Positions 56,914 to 64,000 of a DNA stretch of 64,000 nt are shown one piece after another. The DNA comes from Ruminococcus sp. NK3A76 (GTDB lineage Bacteria; Bacillota; Clostridia; Oscillospirales; Ruminococcaceae). A program made the position numbers and the translations under genes. The stretch's first letter is position 1. Every line of letters begins with the position of its first letter. The stretch lies in assembly GCF_000686125.1 (NCBI RefSeq), contig NZ_JMMA01000002.1, positions 1,736,001-1,800,000 of the forward strand, given 5' to 3'. A model generated the notes under the pieces. That model was not told the DNA's origin, ran no database searches, and worked only from the letters and a program-made list of their open reading frames with translations.

Positions 56914-57774
56914 TTACTGCTTGACCGATGATGTTTTAAGGGGGCTGTCATCGTCTTTTTCCACTTGCGGGGGATCGGCGTCTGTAAGCTTGCGTATAAG
57001 CAGGCTCTCGGTCATATTTGCCCAGTAATAAGCACTCATATACTCACCGCGGAAGGAATTGACCGCGATCATATCGCCGTTAAAAAAGCGGTACATATCG
57101 CAGGAGAGCTTTTCGGGGATTATGCGCATACAAGCGCTTTTAAGCTCAAAAGTATCTTCGATGCCGTATTCTCTGAGCGTATCACGCATAGAGCGGATAA
57201 GCGAATCGAGCTTTTTCTGTGCGGGGCGGTCATAGAATGCGTCCTCAAAGAGCACGGCATAGACCTCAGCACGGGTAACGCTGTTCCCTCTCCTGTCAAC
57301 AAGAAAAGCAAACAGCTCCTTGCATTTTTTCTGCGCAAACAAAACAAGCCTGCCGTCAACGAATACATCAAAGCCGCCGAAGGTCTGCACTACTATGCGG
57401 CGGCTCAGATCCTTAAAGCTGATGAGCCTTGCATAGCTTATCTCCTCTAACAGCCTTTTTTCATCAAGGGGCTTTAGCATATAGCCCGTCGCGTGCACCG
57501 TAAAGGCGTCTGCGGCATACTGCGGGAAGGTCGTTAAGAATATTATCGCCGTGGAGAGGCTTTTTTGCTTGATCTTTGATGCAAGCTCTATGCCGCTCAT
57601 ACGGGGCATGGATATATCGAGTATCGCTATATCAACGATATGCTCGTCAAAATATTCAAGCGCCGACACGGGGCTTGTAAAGCTGACCGCCTCATCGACC
57701 TGCGCAATTTTTTGGCAGGCAGCGGCGGTGCGCTTTGCGGTCTGCGCGTCATCATCAACACAGATTATCGTCAT
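56914..57774 (-). CDS. Response regulator with SARP/BTAD-like output domain
   Basis: About 286 aa. Receiver domain residues 1-120: DDD acid triad at 5-7, phospho-Asp in VDIAILDISMPRMSG, Lys in MLKPLD. Output part (residues 130-230) starts VQTFGGFDVFVDGRLVLFAQKK with winged-helix features of the OmpR/SARP type (RAEVYAVLFED ... LDSLIRSMRDTL); the following BTAD part is short. No cognate histidine kinase in the window. GGGGAGGG precedes ATG 57774; the frame opens earlier at 57837 but lacks a ribosome site. Same strand as, and downstream of, the injection-system genes. Confidence 0.85.
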   Translation of the reverse strand: MTIICVDDDAQTAKRTAAACQKIAQVDEAVSFTSPVSALEYFDEHIVDIAILDISMPRMSGIELASKIKQKSLSTAIIFLTTFPQYAADAFTVHATGYMLKPLDEKRLLEEISYARLISFKDLSRRIVVQTFGGFDVFVDGRLVLFAQKKCKELFAFLVDRRGNSVTRAEVYAVLFEDAFYDRPAQKKLDSLIRSMRDTLREYGIEDTFELKSACMRIIPEKLSCDMYRFFNGDMIAVNSFRGEYMSAYYWANMTESLLIRKLTDADPPQVEKDDDSPLKTSSVKQ

Positions 57775-57866
57775 TTTTACCCTCCCCTGCACATATCTCT
57801 TGATAACTATTATACCACCTAACGCACCACAATGCAAGAGCTTTTTTCTTACTTCTCACCCTAAAA

Positions 57867-57904
57867 AAAGCGCCCAAGGCATTGGCCTTAAGCGCTTTAC
57901 AGAT
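57867..57904 (-). terminator. Terminator of the injection-system operon (minus strand)
   Basis: Stem AAAGCGC / GCGCTTT with inner AAGGC/GGCCTT pairing, then T7 on the minus strand. It ends the transcript after the candidate cargo gene. Confidence 0.88.
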
Positions 57905-57913
57905 ATTCTTTTG

Positions 57914-59737
57914 TCAGCTGCCGCTAAGTGCCGCAACTACCTCCTCGAAAGTCGCATCGGGTTCAAGCCCCAGCGCACCCATCATTTGGGTCTTTTCCTC
58001 CTTTGATGAGTTGAGGATATTTTTGGCACGCTTTTCGGTGAGCTTTTGGAAAGCTTTATCCTTCTGCTCGGCGGTCAGCGGCTCGTAGGCATTCTCTCCG
58101 TCAAGATCGACCTCAACGCCGAGACGCATTACCGCTATCTTTTCGGCCTCCTCGTCGCTAAGCTCTCTGCCGTCATCGCCTAGAGCACGTTCCTCGTTGC
58201 GTGTGAGCGCCATGCTCTTAGCCTCGTCCTTTATCTTCTTTGTCTTATCCTTAAGATAGTCATTGAGCACGTCTATCTTCACCGACTGCAAATTGCTCTT
58301 ATCGGCACCCATACCTTCCTTTACCGTGCCCTTGCCGAAGTTCAAGCCCTTAAGGCCAACGCCTATAATCGAACCGATAGAGCCGACTATGCCGAGCGCC
58401 GCCCCGAGACCGCCTGCGTTGCCCATAAACTTTGACGCACCTGTGAGCAGCGACCCTGCAAAGCCGAAGCCGCCGCCGATAGCGCTCAAAAGCCCCTTGG
58501 TGTTTTCCTTTGCACGCTGGTTATGTATCATCTCGGCCTGCTTCATCGCATAGAGCTGCGCTTTGGCGGTATGGCGGCTCTGACGGGCGTTTTTAAGATC
58601 ATTCATTTCAACGCCGCTGAGCTGACTATGATCCTTGTCCTTGAATGCCTTAAGGCTTTTACGGCTCGAATCCAATGCTGCATTGGCAGACCTCTTGGTC
58701 TTATCCCTTATCTTCATGGCGTCCTTTGCCGTATCCTTATGATGCTGCTTTTCCTTTTTGTTGGCAACATAATCGAGTATATTCGACACAAAGCCAGTAG
58801 TGCCCGAAACAATATCCATAGCGCCGCCTATGCTCTTGCCCGCCGTGCCGTCAACTCTGCCGTTTGAGCCGAACATACCGAGATTAGCGCCGCTGCTAAG
58901 CCCCGAGGTAATGCTCTGACCCATAGCCAAAGCGCCCGCCGCGGCTCTGTATTTTGCGACATCTCTTGTTTTGCGGTTTTTGCTCTTTTTGGCTCGGTAG
59001 ATATTTGCGCCCATTTTAAGACCGCCCGCGACAGTACCGAGACCCGCTGTGGCAACATTTATATAATCCGCCGCATTAAGCGAGCCCTCGCCCTCGCTCA
59101 TAGTCTTAGAATATTCCTCGGAGCCTGCACCGCCTGTCAACGACGCCGCAACGCCGAGACCCTTCGGCACAGTACCTGCCACAGCCGAAACGACACTTGC
59201 GCCCGTAAAACCTACACTTGCGTTATCTATTCTGTTAAGATGCTCAAGGCTGCTCGTATGCCCATTGGCTTTTTCACCCACATCGGCAGCCTTGCTGTTG
59301 TCGTCATCTTTTTTCTTTTTATGGTCGGTAACGAGCTTTTTCTTAAGCACGTTTTTTCTTGTTATCTTTATGGTAGTCTCTTCGGGGTCTACTCTCTTGC
59401 CGTCATTGTTATCAAGCACCTGCTCGGCTATCTGATCGACGACATTTTTATTTTCCTTGCCGCCCTGCTCGGGAGCATCGTCATTCTTCTGCCCTTGTTG
59501 CTCGCCCAGTGCCTCCTTGACTTCCTGCTTTTGGGGAGCGTTTTCCGGCTCCTGCGGCACCTCTGCGGGAACATTCGCCTCGGGCAGCGCAGATGATGCT
59601 GCCGCCGGCATACTGTTTCTGCCCGCAGCAACGTCTATATCGGCATTGCTCACAGACGGGCCGACTGGCTCAGACACGCTGTTTCTGCCCGATTCGGCCG
59701 CTACCTCCACAGAGTCGAGCATAGGTCTTTTCGGCAT
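57914..59737 (-). CDS. Gly/Ala-rich candidate cargo protein of the contractile injection system
   Basis: 607 aa from ATG 59737 (AAAGGTGG; a TTG six bases earlier is less likely). Residues 1-160 are polar, low complexity and partly duplicated (ESGRNSVSEP and AGRNSMPAAA). From residue 170 there are several long Gly/Ala-rich amphipathic or hydrophobic segments (GASVVSAVAGTVPKGLGVAA; GLGTVAGGLKMGANI; GGFGFAGSLLTGASKFMGN; GIVGSIGSIIGVGLKGL) separated by Lys-rich parts. The C-terminal 100 residues are helical and charged. No enzyme motif found. Position at the end of the tube-sheath operon, before its terminator, suggests a cargo or membrane-active effector, but this is inference. Confidence 0.6.
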   Translation of the reverse strand: MPKRPMLDSVEVAAESGRNSVSEPVGPSVSNADIDVAAGRNSMPAAASSALPEANVPAEVPQEPENAPQKQEVKEALGEQQGQKNDDAPEQGGKENKNVVDQIAEQVLDNNDGKRVDPEETTIKITRKNVLKKKLVTDHKKKKDDDNSKAADVGEKANGHTSSLEHLNRIDNASVGFTGASVVSAVAGTVPKGLGVAASLTGGAGSEEYSKTMSEGEGSLNAADYINVATAGLGTVAGGLKMGANIYRAKKSKNRKTRDVAKYRAAAGALAMGQSITSGLSSGANLGMFGSNGRVDGTAGKSIGGAMDIVSGTTGFVSNILDYVANKKEKQHHKDTAKDAMKIRDKTKRSANAALDSSRKSLKAFKDKDHSQLSGVEMNDLKNARQSRHTAKAQLYAMKQAEMIHNQRAKENTKGLLSAIGGGFGFAGSLLTGASKFMGNAGGLGAALGIVGSIGSIIGVGLKGLNFGKGTVKEGMGADKSNLQSVKIDVLNDYLKDKTKKIKDEAKSMALTRNEERALGDDGRELSDEEAEKIAVMRLGVEVDLDGENAYEPLTAEQKDKAFQKLTEKRAKNILNSSKEEKTQMMGALGLEPDATFEEVVAALSGS

Positions 59738-59770
59738 ATTCAAACACCACCTTTACTAAAGGGAATACGG

Positions 59771-60103
59771 TCAATCACCGAATTTCAGACCGGTAGCTTT
59801 TACAAAGCCCGTCCTTCCCTGATATTCACATTTATACCATACGCCCTTATCACCCTGCTGCGAGCCTAATACCTTCACGGGCGCACCCGGCTTAAGCTCT
59901 GCTATGACCGCCTTGTTAAAGGAAGCACCCGTCCTGAAATAAACAGCGCCCGACGATGCTATGACCGTACCGTTGCTCGTATTGACAGTCTGCTCCTGCA
60001 GCTGCTCGGCTTCGGGCTGCGCTTCTTCGACAGTTTCCTCTGCCTGCGGCATTACCTCGGTCTCCTGCACGGTCTCCTCGGCCTTTTTGGCTTTTCTCGG
60101 CAT
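59771..60103 (-). CDS. Small bacterial SH3-domain protein
   Basis: 110 aa. Residues 1-45 are Glu/Gln-rich and acidic (QETEVMPQAEETVEEAQPEA); residues 50-110 are one SH3b domain (GAVYFRTGASFNKAVIAELK ... VWYKCEYQGRTGFVKATGL). No signal peptide. ATG 60103 follows AAGGAG; a GTG nine bases earlier is in frame. SH3b domains bind peptide or cell-wall fragments; here it could adapt cargo or sit in the tube. Lies between tube and cargo genes. Confidence 0.8.
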   Translation of the reverse strand: MPRKAKKAEETVQETEVMPQAEETVEEAQPEAEQLQEQTVNTSNGTVIASSGAVYFRTGASFNKAVIAELKPGAPVKVLGSQQGDKGVWYKCEYQGRTGFVKATGLKFGD

Positions 60104-60137
60104 ATCTCTCACTCCTTATGTGTTATGTTATTACACA

Positions 60138-60165
60138 ATAAGACCGCTCGCGTGAACGGTCTTAT
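60138..60165 (-). terminator. Hairpin between tube and SH3 genes (attenuator)
   Basis: 9-bp perfect stem ATAAGACCG / CGGTCTTAT, 10-nt loop, weak TTGTGT tail. Probably lowers expression of the SH3 and cargo genes relative to tube and sheath. Confidence 0.6.
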
Positions 60166-60180
60166 CGCTTAGCATATAGT

Positions 60181-60603
60181 TTATGATACTCTTGTCATAC
60201 CCTCGTGAGCGATCTCTATAGCTTCGATAGCAACTTCCGAAGCAGAAGCGTTGAAATCGGGAGCCGTATATCTCATAGGCCAAGCATTGATGACCTGCCA
60301 TGAAGCTGCGGGAGAGCCCTCTTCATCAAGCAGAGTTATTGTAATGGTCTTTCTTTCAACTGCGCCGTTCACGCCTGTTATCATCCAGTCATAGATAGCA
60401 GTTGAGTCAACTAAACCCTGTTTGAGGGTGATATTGCCATATCTCTTAAGGCCGGGTACCTTTGAAGGTGTTGTTTCCATATCGCCTTCTCTGTACTCTA
60501 CTACATCAATAGATGCGTCAAAGCCTGTCGCCTCGGAAAAGCCGCCGGCATCTATACCGTCTATCTCGACCTTATATCTGAACCGTGTATGTGGATAAAT
60601 CAT
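60181..60603 (-). CDS. Contractile injection system inner tube protein (T4 gp19 / Afp1-like)
   Basis: 140 aa, the usual length of phage T4 gp19-type tube proteins. Typical pattern: TRFRYKVEIDGIDAGGFSEATGF at the start, then VEYREGDMETTPSKVPGLKR, YGNITLKQGLVDSTAIYDWM and WQVINAWPMRYTAPDFNASA. Tube rings stack into the hollow shaft that is driven into the target. GAAGGGGGT precedes the ATG. It follows the sheath gene by 18 bases. Confidence 0.93.
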   Translation of the reverse strand: MIYPHTRFRYKVEIDGIDAGGFSEATGFDASIDVVEYREGDMETTPSKVPGLKRYGNITLKQGLVDSTAIYDWMITGVNGAVERKTITITLLDEEGSPAASWQVINAWPMRYTAPDFNASASEVAIEAIEIAHEGMTRVS

Positions 60604-60621
60604 GTTTTAAACCCCCTTCAA

Positions 60622-62325
60622 TTATTCCGAATCGCCGGTCTTCTGTGTGATCCTGAAGATCACAAATTCAGCAGGCTTAACAGGTGCAACACCGATCACG
60701 CAGACTAAGCGTCCGTTGTCTATATCGTCCTGGCTCATGGTGCTTCTGCCGATATTTACGAAGAATGCTTCGTCGGCAGTAGATCCGGCAAGGGAGCCGT
60801 TTCTCCACATTCCGTTGAGGAATACGCTGATAGTTCTGTGTACTCTTGTCCACAGAGCCTCATCATTGGGCTCAAATACAGCCCAGTTGGTGTTTGCCTT
60901 GATAGACTCTTCAAGGAAGATGAACAGACGGCGTACATTGACATATTTCCAGCTCGGGTCGCTCGATACAGTTCTTGCGCCCCATACCCTTATGCCCTGT
61001 CCGGGGAACGGACGGATAAGGTTAACGCCCTTAGGATTGAGGATATCCTGCTCGCCCTTATTGAACTGGATATCAAGGCCTACGCATGACCTTACTACCT
61101 CGTTTGCGGGAGCCTTATGAACGCCCCTTGCATTGTCGCTTCTTGCAAAGATACCAATGATCGAGCCGGACGGCGGGATAGCGATATTCTTCTTATCGAG
61201 CGGATCGAAAACTGTGAGCCACGGATGATAGAGTGCAGCATAGCTCGAAGAGAATATATCTCTGTGAGCAACTATCTCATCTACCTTCTTGGCATCCCTC
61301 GGAACATCGAGCACTGCAAATCTGCTGCCGAGGTTCTCGCAGTGAGCTACAAGTGTAAGCTGAACGTTGGGATCAGTTATACCCGGAACAGCCATGATAG
61401 ATACTACATCATTATCAAGGAAGGACTGGATACCCGTTCTGTTGCCTGCACCTTTATCCTCGCCTATGAACGTGCCAGCATCAACATCAGAGGCAGAGCC
61501 GTTGCTGCCGCCCGAGAATTCAACGGCAACTACCGTCTCGTCCTCCGAGCAGAGAGTGCCGAAGGGGTTGGTTATCTCGTTGGTGCCATTATACTGTACT
61601 GTTATAAGGTCTGACTTTGCGACCTTCTTGGATATGTAGTTGGGCGACTCGATATTGAACGAGAGATTATCGTAATTCTCTGTCGAATCGTCATACTTTA
61701 CCTCCATAGAGATCTCACAGGTATAGATGACCTTTGTGGGGAGAAGGTTATTATCGGTTATATCGGCAGAGAAATCATTTGCAAATGTTATAACATTATC
61801 CTGATTCTTTTCTACCTTGTTGTATTCGATATTCTCGCCGTCTGTAAACGCAACTATATCACCGGGGATAAAGCCTGCGCCGTTCTTTACTCTGTACTTT
61901 CTGTCGCCGACAGCATCGAAGGCCTGTGTCTTGGCCTTTGAAGAGGGAGTAAGCTTAAGGCTTATGCTGTCGCCCCAAAGACCGGGATCCTTTGCTGTAA
62001 ATTCAAGCTCGCCTACCGCGGCTGCTGCGCACTTAGCGCTTGAAGGTGCAACTCTTGAAATGAATGCACGAGTACCGCCGTTGATAAAGAAATGCTCAAC
62101 TGCATAAGCTAAGAAGCGGTAATCACCGAACTCGTTCTCGGAAAGGAAACCGCCGTATTTTCTTCTGAAATCCGCAAAATTAGTAACAAGCTGCGGAACG
62201 CCGCCTATCGGGCCTTTTTCGGCAAGACCCACAAAACCTGCCGTACTTGTTCCGACACCCTCCATAGGCTTACCGCCGGACTCAAACTCCTCGACATATA
62301 CACCGGGAGATAAATATTCTGCCAT
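60622..62325 (-). CDS. Contractile tail sheath protein
   Basis: 567 aa. N-terminus MAEYLSPGVYVEEFESGGKP and the strongly conserved C-terminal region (NVRRLFIFLEESIKANTNWAVFEPNDE ... FLNGMWRNGSLAGSTADEAFFV) of phage-like sheath proteins. Sheath contraction drives the tube through membranes. The ribosome site AAAGGGGG is 39 bases from the ATG, separated by a hairpin (see that feature). First of the sheath-tube-SH3-cargo operon. Confidence 0.95.
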   Translation of the reverse strand: MAEYLSPGVYVEEFESGGKPMEGVGTSTAGFVGLAEKGPIGGVPQLVTNFADFRRKYGGFLSENEFGDYRFLAYAVEHFFINGGTRAFISRVAPSSAKCAAAAVGELEFTAKDPGLWGDSISLKLTPSSKAKTQAFDAVGDRKYRVKNGAGFIPGDIVAFTDGENIEYNKVEKNQDNVITFANDFSADITDNNLLPTKVIYTCEISMEVKYDDSTENYDNLSFNIESPNYISKKVAKSDLITVQYNGTNEITNPFGTLCSEDETVVAVEFSGGSNGSASDVDAGTFIGEDKGAGNRTGIQSFLDNDVVSIMAVPGITDPNVQLTLVAHCENLGSRFAVLDVPRDAKKVDEIVAHRDIFSSSYAALYHPWLTVFDPLDKKNIAIPPSGSIIGIFARSDNARGVHKAPANEVVRSCVGLDIQFNKGEQDILNPKGVNLIRPFPGQGIRVWGARTVSSDPSWKYVNVRRLFIFLEESIKANTNWAVFEPNDEALWTRVHRTISVFLNGMWRNGSLAGSTADEAFFVNIGRSTMSQDDIDNGRLVCVIGVAPVKPAEFVIFRITQKTGDSE

Positions 62326-62334
62326 AAAGATCGC

Positions 62335-62371
62335 TTTTACCCGAGCAACGGGTAAAAACCGTTCCCCCTTT
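62335..62371 (-). promoter_or_regulatory. Hairpin between ribosome site and ATG of the sheath gene
   Basis: 9-bp stem TTTTACCCG / CGGGTAAAA (62335-62343, 62349-62357) lies between AAAGGGGG (62364-62371) and ATG 62325. Folding would bring the ribosome site from 39 to about 16 bases from the start; it may control translation. Confidence 0.6.
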
Positions 62372-62415
62372 CGTTATTTGATCTTGTTATCACGCTGATT
62401 TGTGATTACAACATT

Positions 62416-62434
62416 ATTATAACACCGCATTATA
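62416..62434 (-). promoter_or_regulatory. Tandem extended -10 promoters of the sheath operon
   Basis: TGTTATAAT occurs twice on the minus strand (-10 boxes 62429-62434 and 62416-62421), 13 bases apart. No good -35 box for either. Confidence 0.5.
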
Positions 62435-62453
62435 ACAAAATCTATAACTCAAA

Positions 62454-63200
62454 CTATAATTCATTCTCGTTATTTTCATTATTTGCATCATCATTCTCAT
62501 CATCATCATTGTCTGCGGCGGCAAGTTCTTCTTTGGTCACAGTCTGCTGCTCCTGCTCGGCCTGCTCCTTGGCGTAGGTCTTTCTGCGTGCCTTGCGCAG
62601 CCTTGCCATAAATCTGTCACGGTACTCGGTCTCCTTATGCACCCGCCGCTCGAGCCGCTCACGCTCGGAATAATTATCGTTCTGTGACCCGCTCATACTG
62701 CGAAGCTGAGAAAGCTCAGCCTTATCCTCCTCGAGCCGCAAAAGCGGCATGGCATCGCGCTGTTCCTTTGAGACGCGGCGTTTTGCCATTATCTCAAATT
62801 CCCTTATCATACGCATTTCGGAAATATTTCTGTCGGCACGGTATGCAAAAGCGCCATGTCTGTCGGCATAGAGGTTGGTATAGAAGTCACCGTAAGCACC
62901 TATCCTCTTTTTGCGGCGTGTGCCTTTGAGCTTTTTCTTGTCGCTGTCAAGAGTCACCTCGCCCGGCTCCTTCACGGTGTTCACCGATATGAGCATCTGC
63001 CCGTATTTATCGGCACCCACCGAAACGTTGTCAAATGAGTTTTTGATACCCATGACCTCATAGTATTTCTCGTCCTGCGGGTTAGGCTCATAGCCCTCGA
63101 CCTTTTTCTTGTCCTGCGTCTCGCTCTCGCGCACGTGCTCTGTGCCCTCGGAGAGGTTCAGCTTTTTATCGTAATTATCGTAATCGTCAAATACCGACAA
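62454..63200 (-). CDS. Charged protein of unknown function in the injection-system locus
   Basis: 248 aa, start TTG 63200 with GAGGTG seven bases before. Very rich in Lys, Arg, Glu and Asp; residues 40-130 may be folded (YYEVMGIKNSFDNVSVGADK ... GDFYTNLYADRHGAFAYRAD), residues 130-210 are helical and coiled-coil-like, and the tail is almost only Asp, Glu and Asn. Not recognised. Placed 11 bases after the AAA+ gene, so probably co-transcribed with it and an assembly or regulatory partner (inference). Confidence 0.65.
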   Translation of the reverse strand: MSVFDDYDNYDKKLNLSEGTEHVRESETQDKKKVEGYEPNPQDEKYYEVMGIKNSFDNVSVGADKYGQMLISVNTVKEPGEVTLDSDKKKLKGTRRKKRIGAYGDFYTNLYADRHGAFAYRADRNISEMRMIREFEIMAKRRVSKEQRDAMPLLRLEEDKAELSQLRSMSGSQNDNYSERERLERRVHKETEYRDRFMARLRKARRKTYAKEQAEQEQQTVTKEELAAADNDDDENDDANNENNENEL

Positions 63201-63211
63201 TCCCCCTCACC

Positions 63212-64000
63212 TCACTCGTCAAGGAAGTAGTAATACTCGCCCGCATCTGCCTTGGTAAATGCCTTGCCGCTCTTTGAATATTCATTTTTGAGTGATGCGA
63301 TGATATGCTTCATACCCACCTCACCGCTGCCCTCGGCAGCCGCAAGGAAAGCGCTGTGCAGGGCAATGTTTTTGATATTGCTGCCCGACAGCTCGAAATT
63401 ATCAACAAGATAATCGTAGTCGATACTGCTAAGGGGCAGCCTGTCGGGAAATGCTCTTTTCCACATCTCTCTGCGCCTGTCCGCATCGGGGAACGGGAAA
63501 TCTATCATCAGCTTCATGCGGCGCTTGAAGGCCTCATCGAAGTTCTGCACAAGGTTGGTAGCAAGAATGACTATGCCGTGATATTCCTCTATCTTCTGCA
63601 AAAGGAACGCCGATTCCATATTACTGTATTTATCGTTTGAATCCCTGACCTCGGTGCGCTTTGAAAAGAGCACGTCCGCCTCGTCAAAGAAGAGTATCAC
63701 CTTGCTTTTCTTAGCATTATCAAATATCTCGTCAAGGTTTTTCTCGGTCTCGCCGATATATTTGCTGACCACGTTTGCAAGGCTTATTCGGTATATCTCA
63801 AGCCCCAGCTCGTTAGCTATTATCTGTGCTGCCATAGTCTTGCCCGTGCCGGGTGGGCCTATGAAAATCATAGACACGCTCCTGCCGTAGGCTATCTTAT
63901 CGGCAAAGCCCCACTCATCATAGACCTTATGCCGATAGCGCACCTGATCGCAGGCGGTCTTTAAAAGCCTTTTGCTGTGCTCGGGCAGCACTATATCCTC
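63212..64000 (-). CDS. AAA+ ATPase of the contractile injection system, partial (5' end outside window)
   Basis: 263 codons visible; the frame continues upstream beyond 64000 (EDIVLPEHSKRLLKTACDQV). Walker A GPPGTGKT, Walker B VILFFDEADVLF, sensor 1 ILATN, arginine finger FKRRMKL, then the small helical lid. FtsH/CDC48-like AAA+ proteins are a conserved component of extracellular contractile injection systems, thought to help assembly or sheath handling. In the same direction as the sheath operon and 11 bases before the charged protein gene. Confidence 0.9.
   Translation of the reverse strand, partial: EDIVLPEHSKRLLKTACDQVRYRHKVYDEWGFADKIAYGRSVSMIFIGPPGTGKTMAAQIIANELGLEIYRISLANVVSKYIGETEKNLDEIFDNAKKSKVILFFDEADVLFSKRTEVRDSNDKYSNMESAFLLQKIEEYHGIVILATNLVQNFDEAFKRRMKLMIDFPFPDADRRREMWKRAFPDRLPLSSIDYDYLVDNFELSGSNIKNIALHSAFLAAAEGSGEVGMKHIIASLKNEYSKSGKAFTKADAGEYYYFLDE

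Noticed and set aside
60181-62325. Prophage tail module
   Set aside because: Sheath and tube occur with an AAA+ ATPase and without any capsid, portal, terminase or lysis gene in the visible part; an eCIS fits better, though the right side is not visible.

Overview
The window looks like a chromosomal segment of a low-to-mid GC Firmicute of the Ruminococcus / Oscillospirales type. This is an inference from protein character (AraR-type GntR repressor, NPKTG surface protein, YtfQ-like arabinose uptake operon, RecG, PyrG, CstA), from strong AGGAGG ribosome sites and from near-consensus sigma-A promoters with 17-bp spacers. No rRNA, tRNA or CRISPR array was seen.

Layout. 1-2.9 kb: minus-strand type IV pilus / type II secretion operon (PilC, then a PilM-PilN-like fusion running off the left edge). 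3.1-9.7 kb: membrane protein, serine hydrolase, LUD protein, RecG, and divergent PyrG. 9.8-13.3 kb: sortase-type surface protein, SGNH lipoprotein, anion transporter. 13.4-23.5 kb: L-arabinose locus (AraA, FGGY kinase, two permeases, double ABC ATPase, binding protein) with an AraC-type regulator and AraR; a shared nonamer and a 17-bp palindrome suggest AraR operators. 23.6-29.2 kb: diguanylate cyclase, GNAT, MBL hydrolase, and an unusual cytosolic ParB-like + BMP/PnrA-like protein paired with a metallophosphoesterase. 29.2-31.6 kb: large secreted Ig-like protein.

31.8-41.1 kb is an accessory region rich in broken genes: stop-containing DUF6809-like ORF, EcoRI-type methylase remnant, internally deleted aldo/keto reductase and TMEM175 remnants, a 68-bp foldback element, a frameshifted flavodoxin, an IS150-type element inserted in a lysR gene with a 3-bp duplication, and a frameshifted cstA.

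41.1-54.4 kb is the most interesting block: one minus-strand operon coding a membrane zinc-ribbon GTPase, a GrpE-like factor, an Hsp70 (DnaK-like), a second Hsp70 fused to a vWA domain, a J-like / zinc-ribbon / fibronectin-like protein, a second zinc-ribbon GTPase and a GTPase-associated protein 1 (GAP1) homologue. It looks like a complete chaperone-coupled double-GTPase module of the kind predicted to act in biological conflict, but several members carry stops, frameshifts or an AUA in place of the expected AUG.

54.5-56.9 kb: alpha/beta hydrolase, a decayed MBL paralogue and a 180-bp copy of the foldback element. 56.9-64 kb: part of a contractile injection system (AAA+ ATPase, unknown charged protein, sheath, tube, SH3 protein, and a large glycine/alanine-rich protein that is a candidate cargo), followed by a response regulator. 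The locus continues beyond the right edge.

No lesion was found in genes of 1-31.5 kb or 56.9-64 kb, so the clustering of lesions in 31.8-56.8 kb is more likely biological decay than random sequencing error; this is inference.
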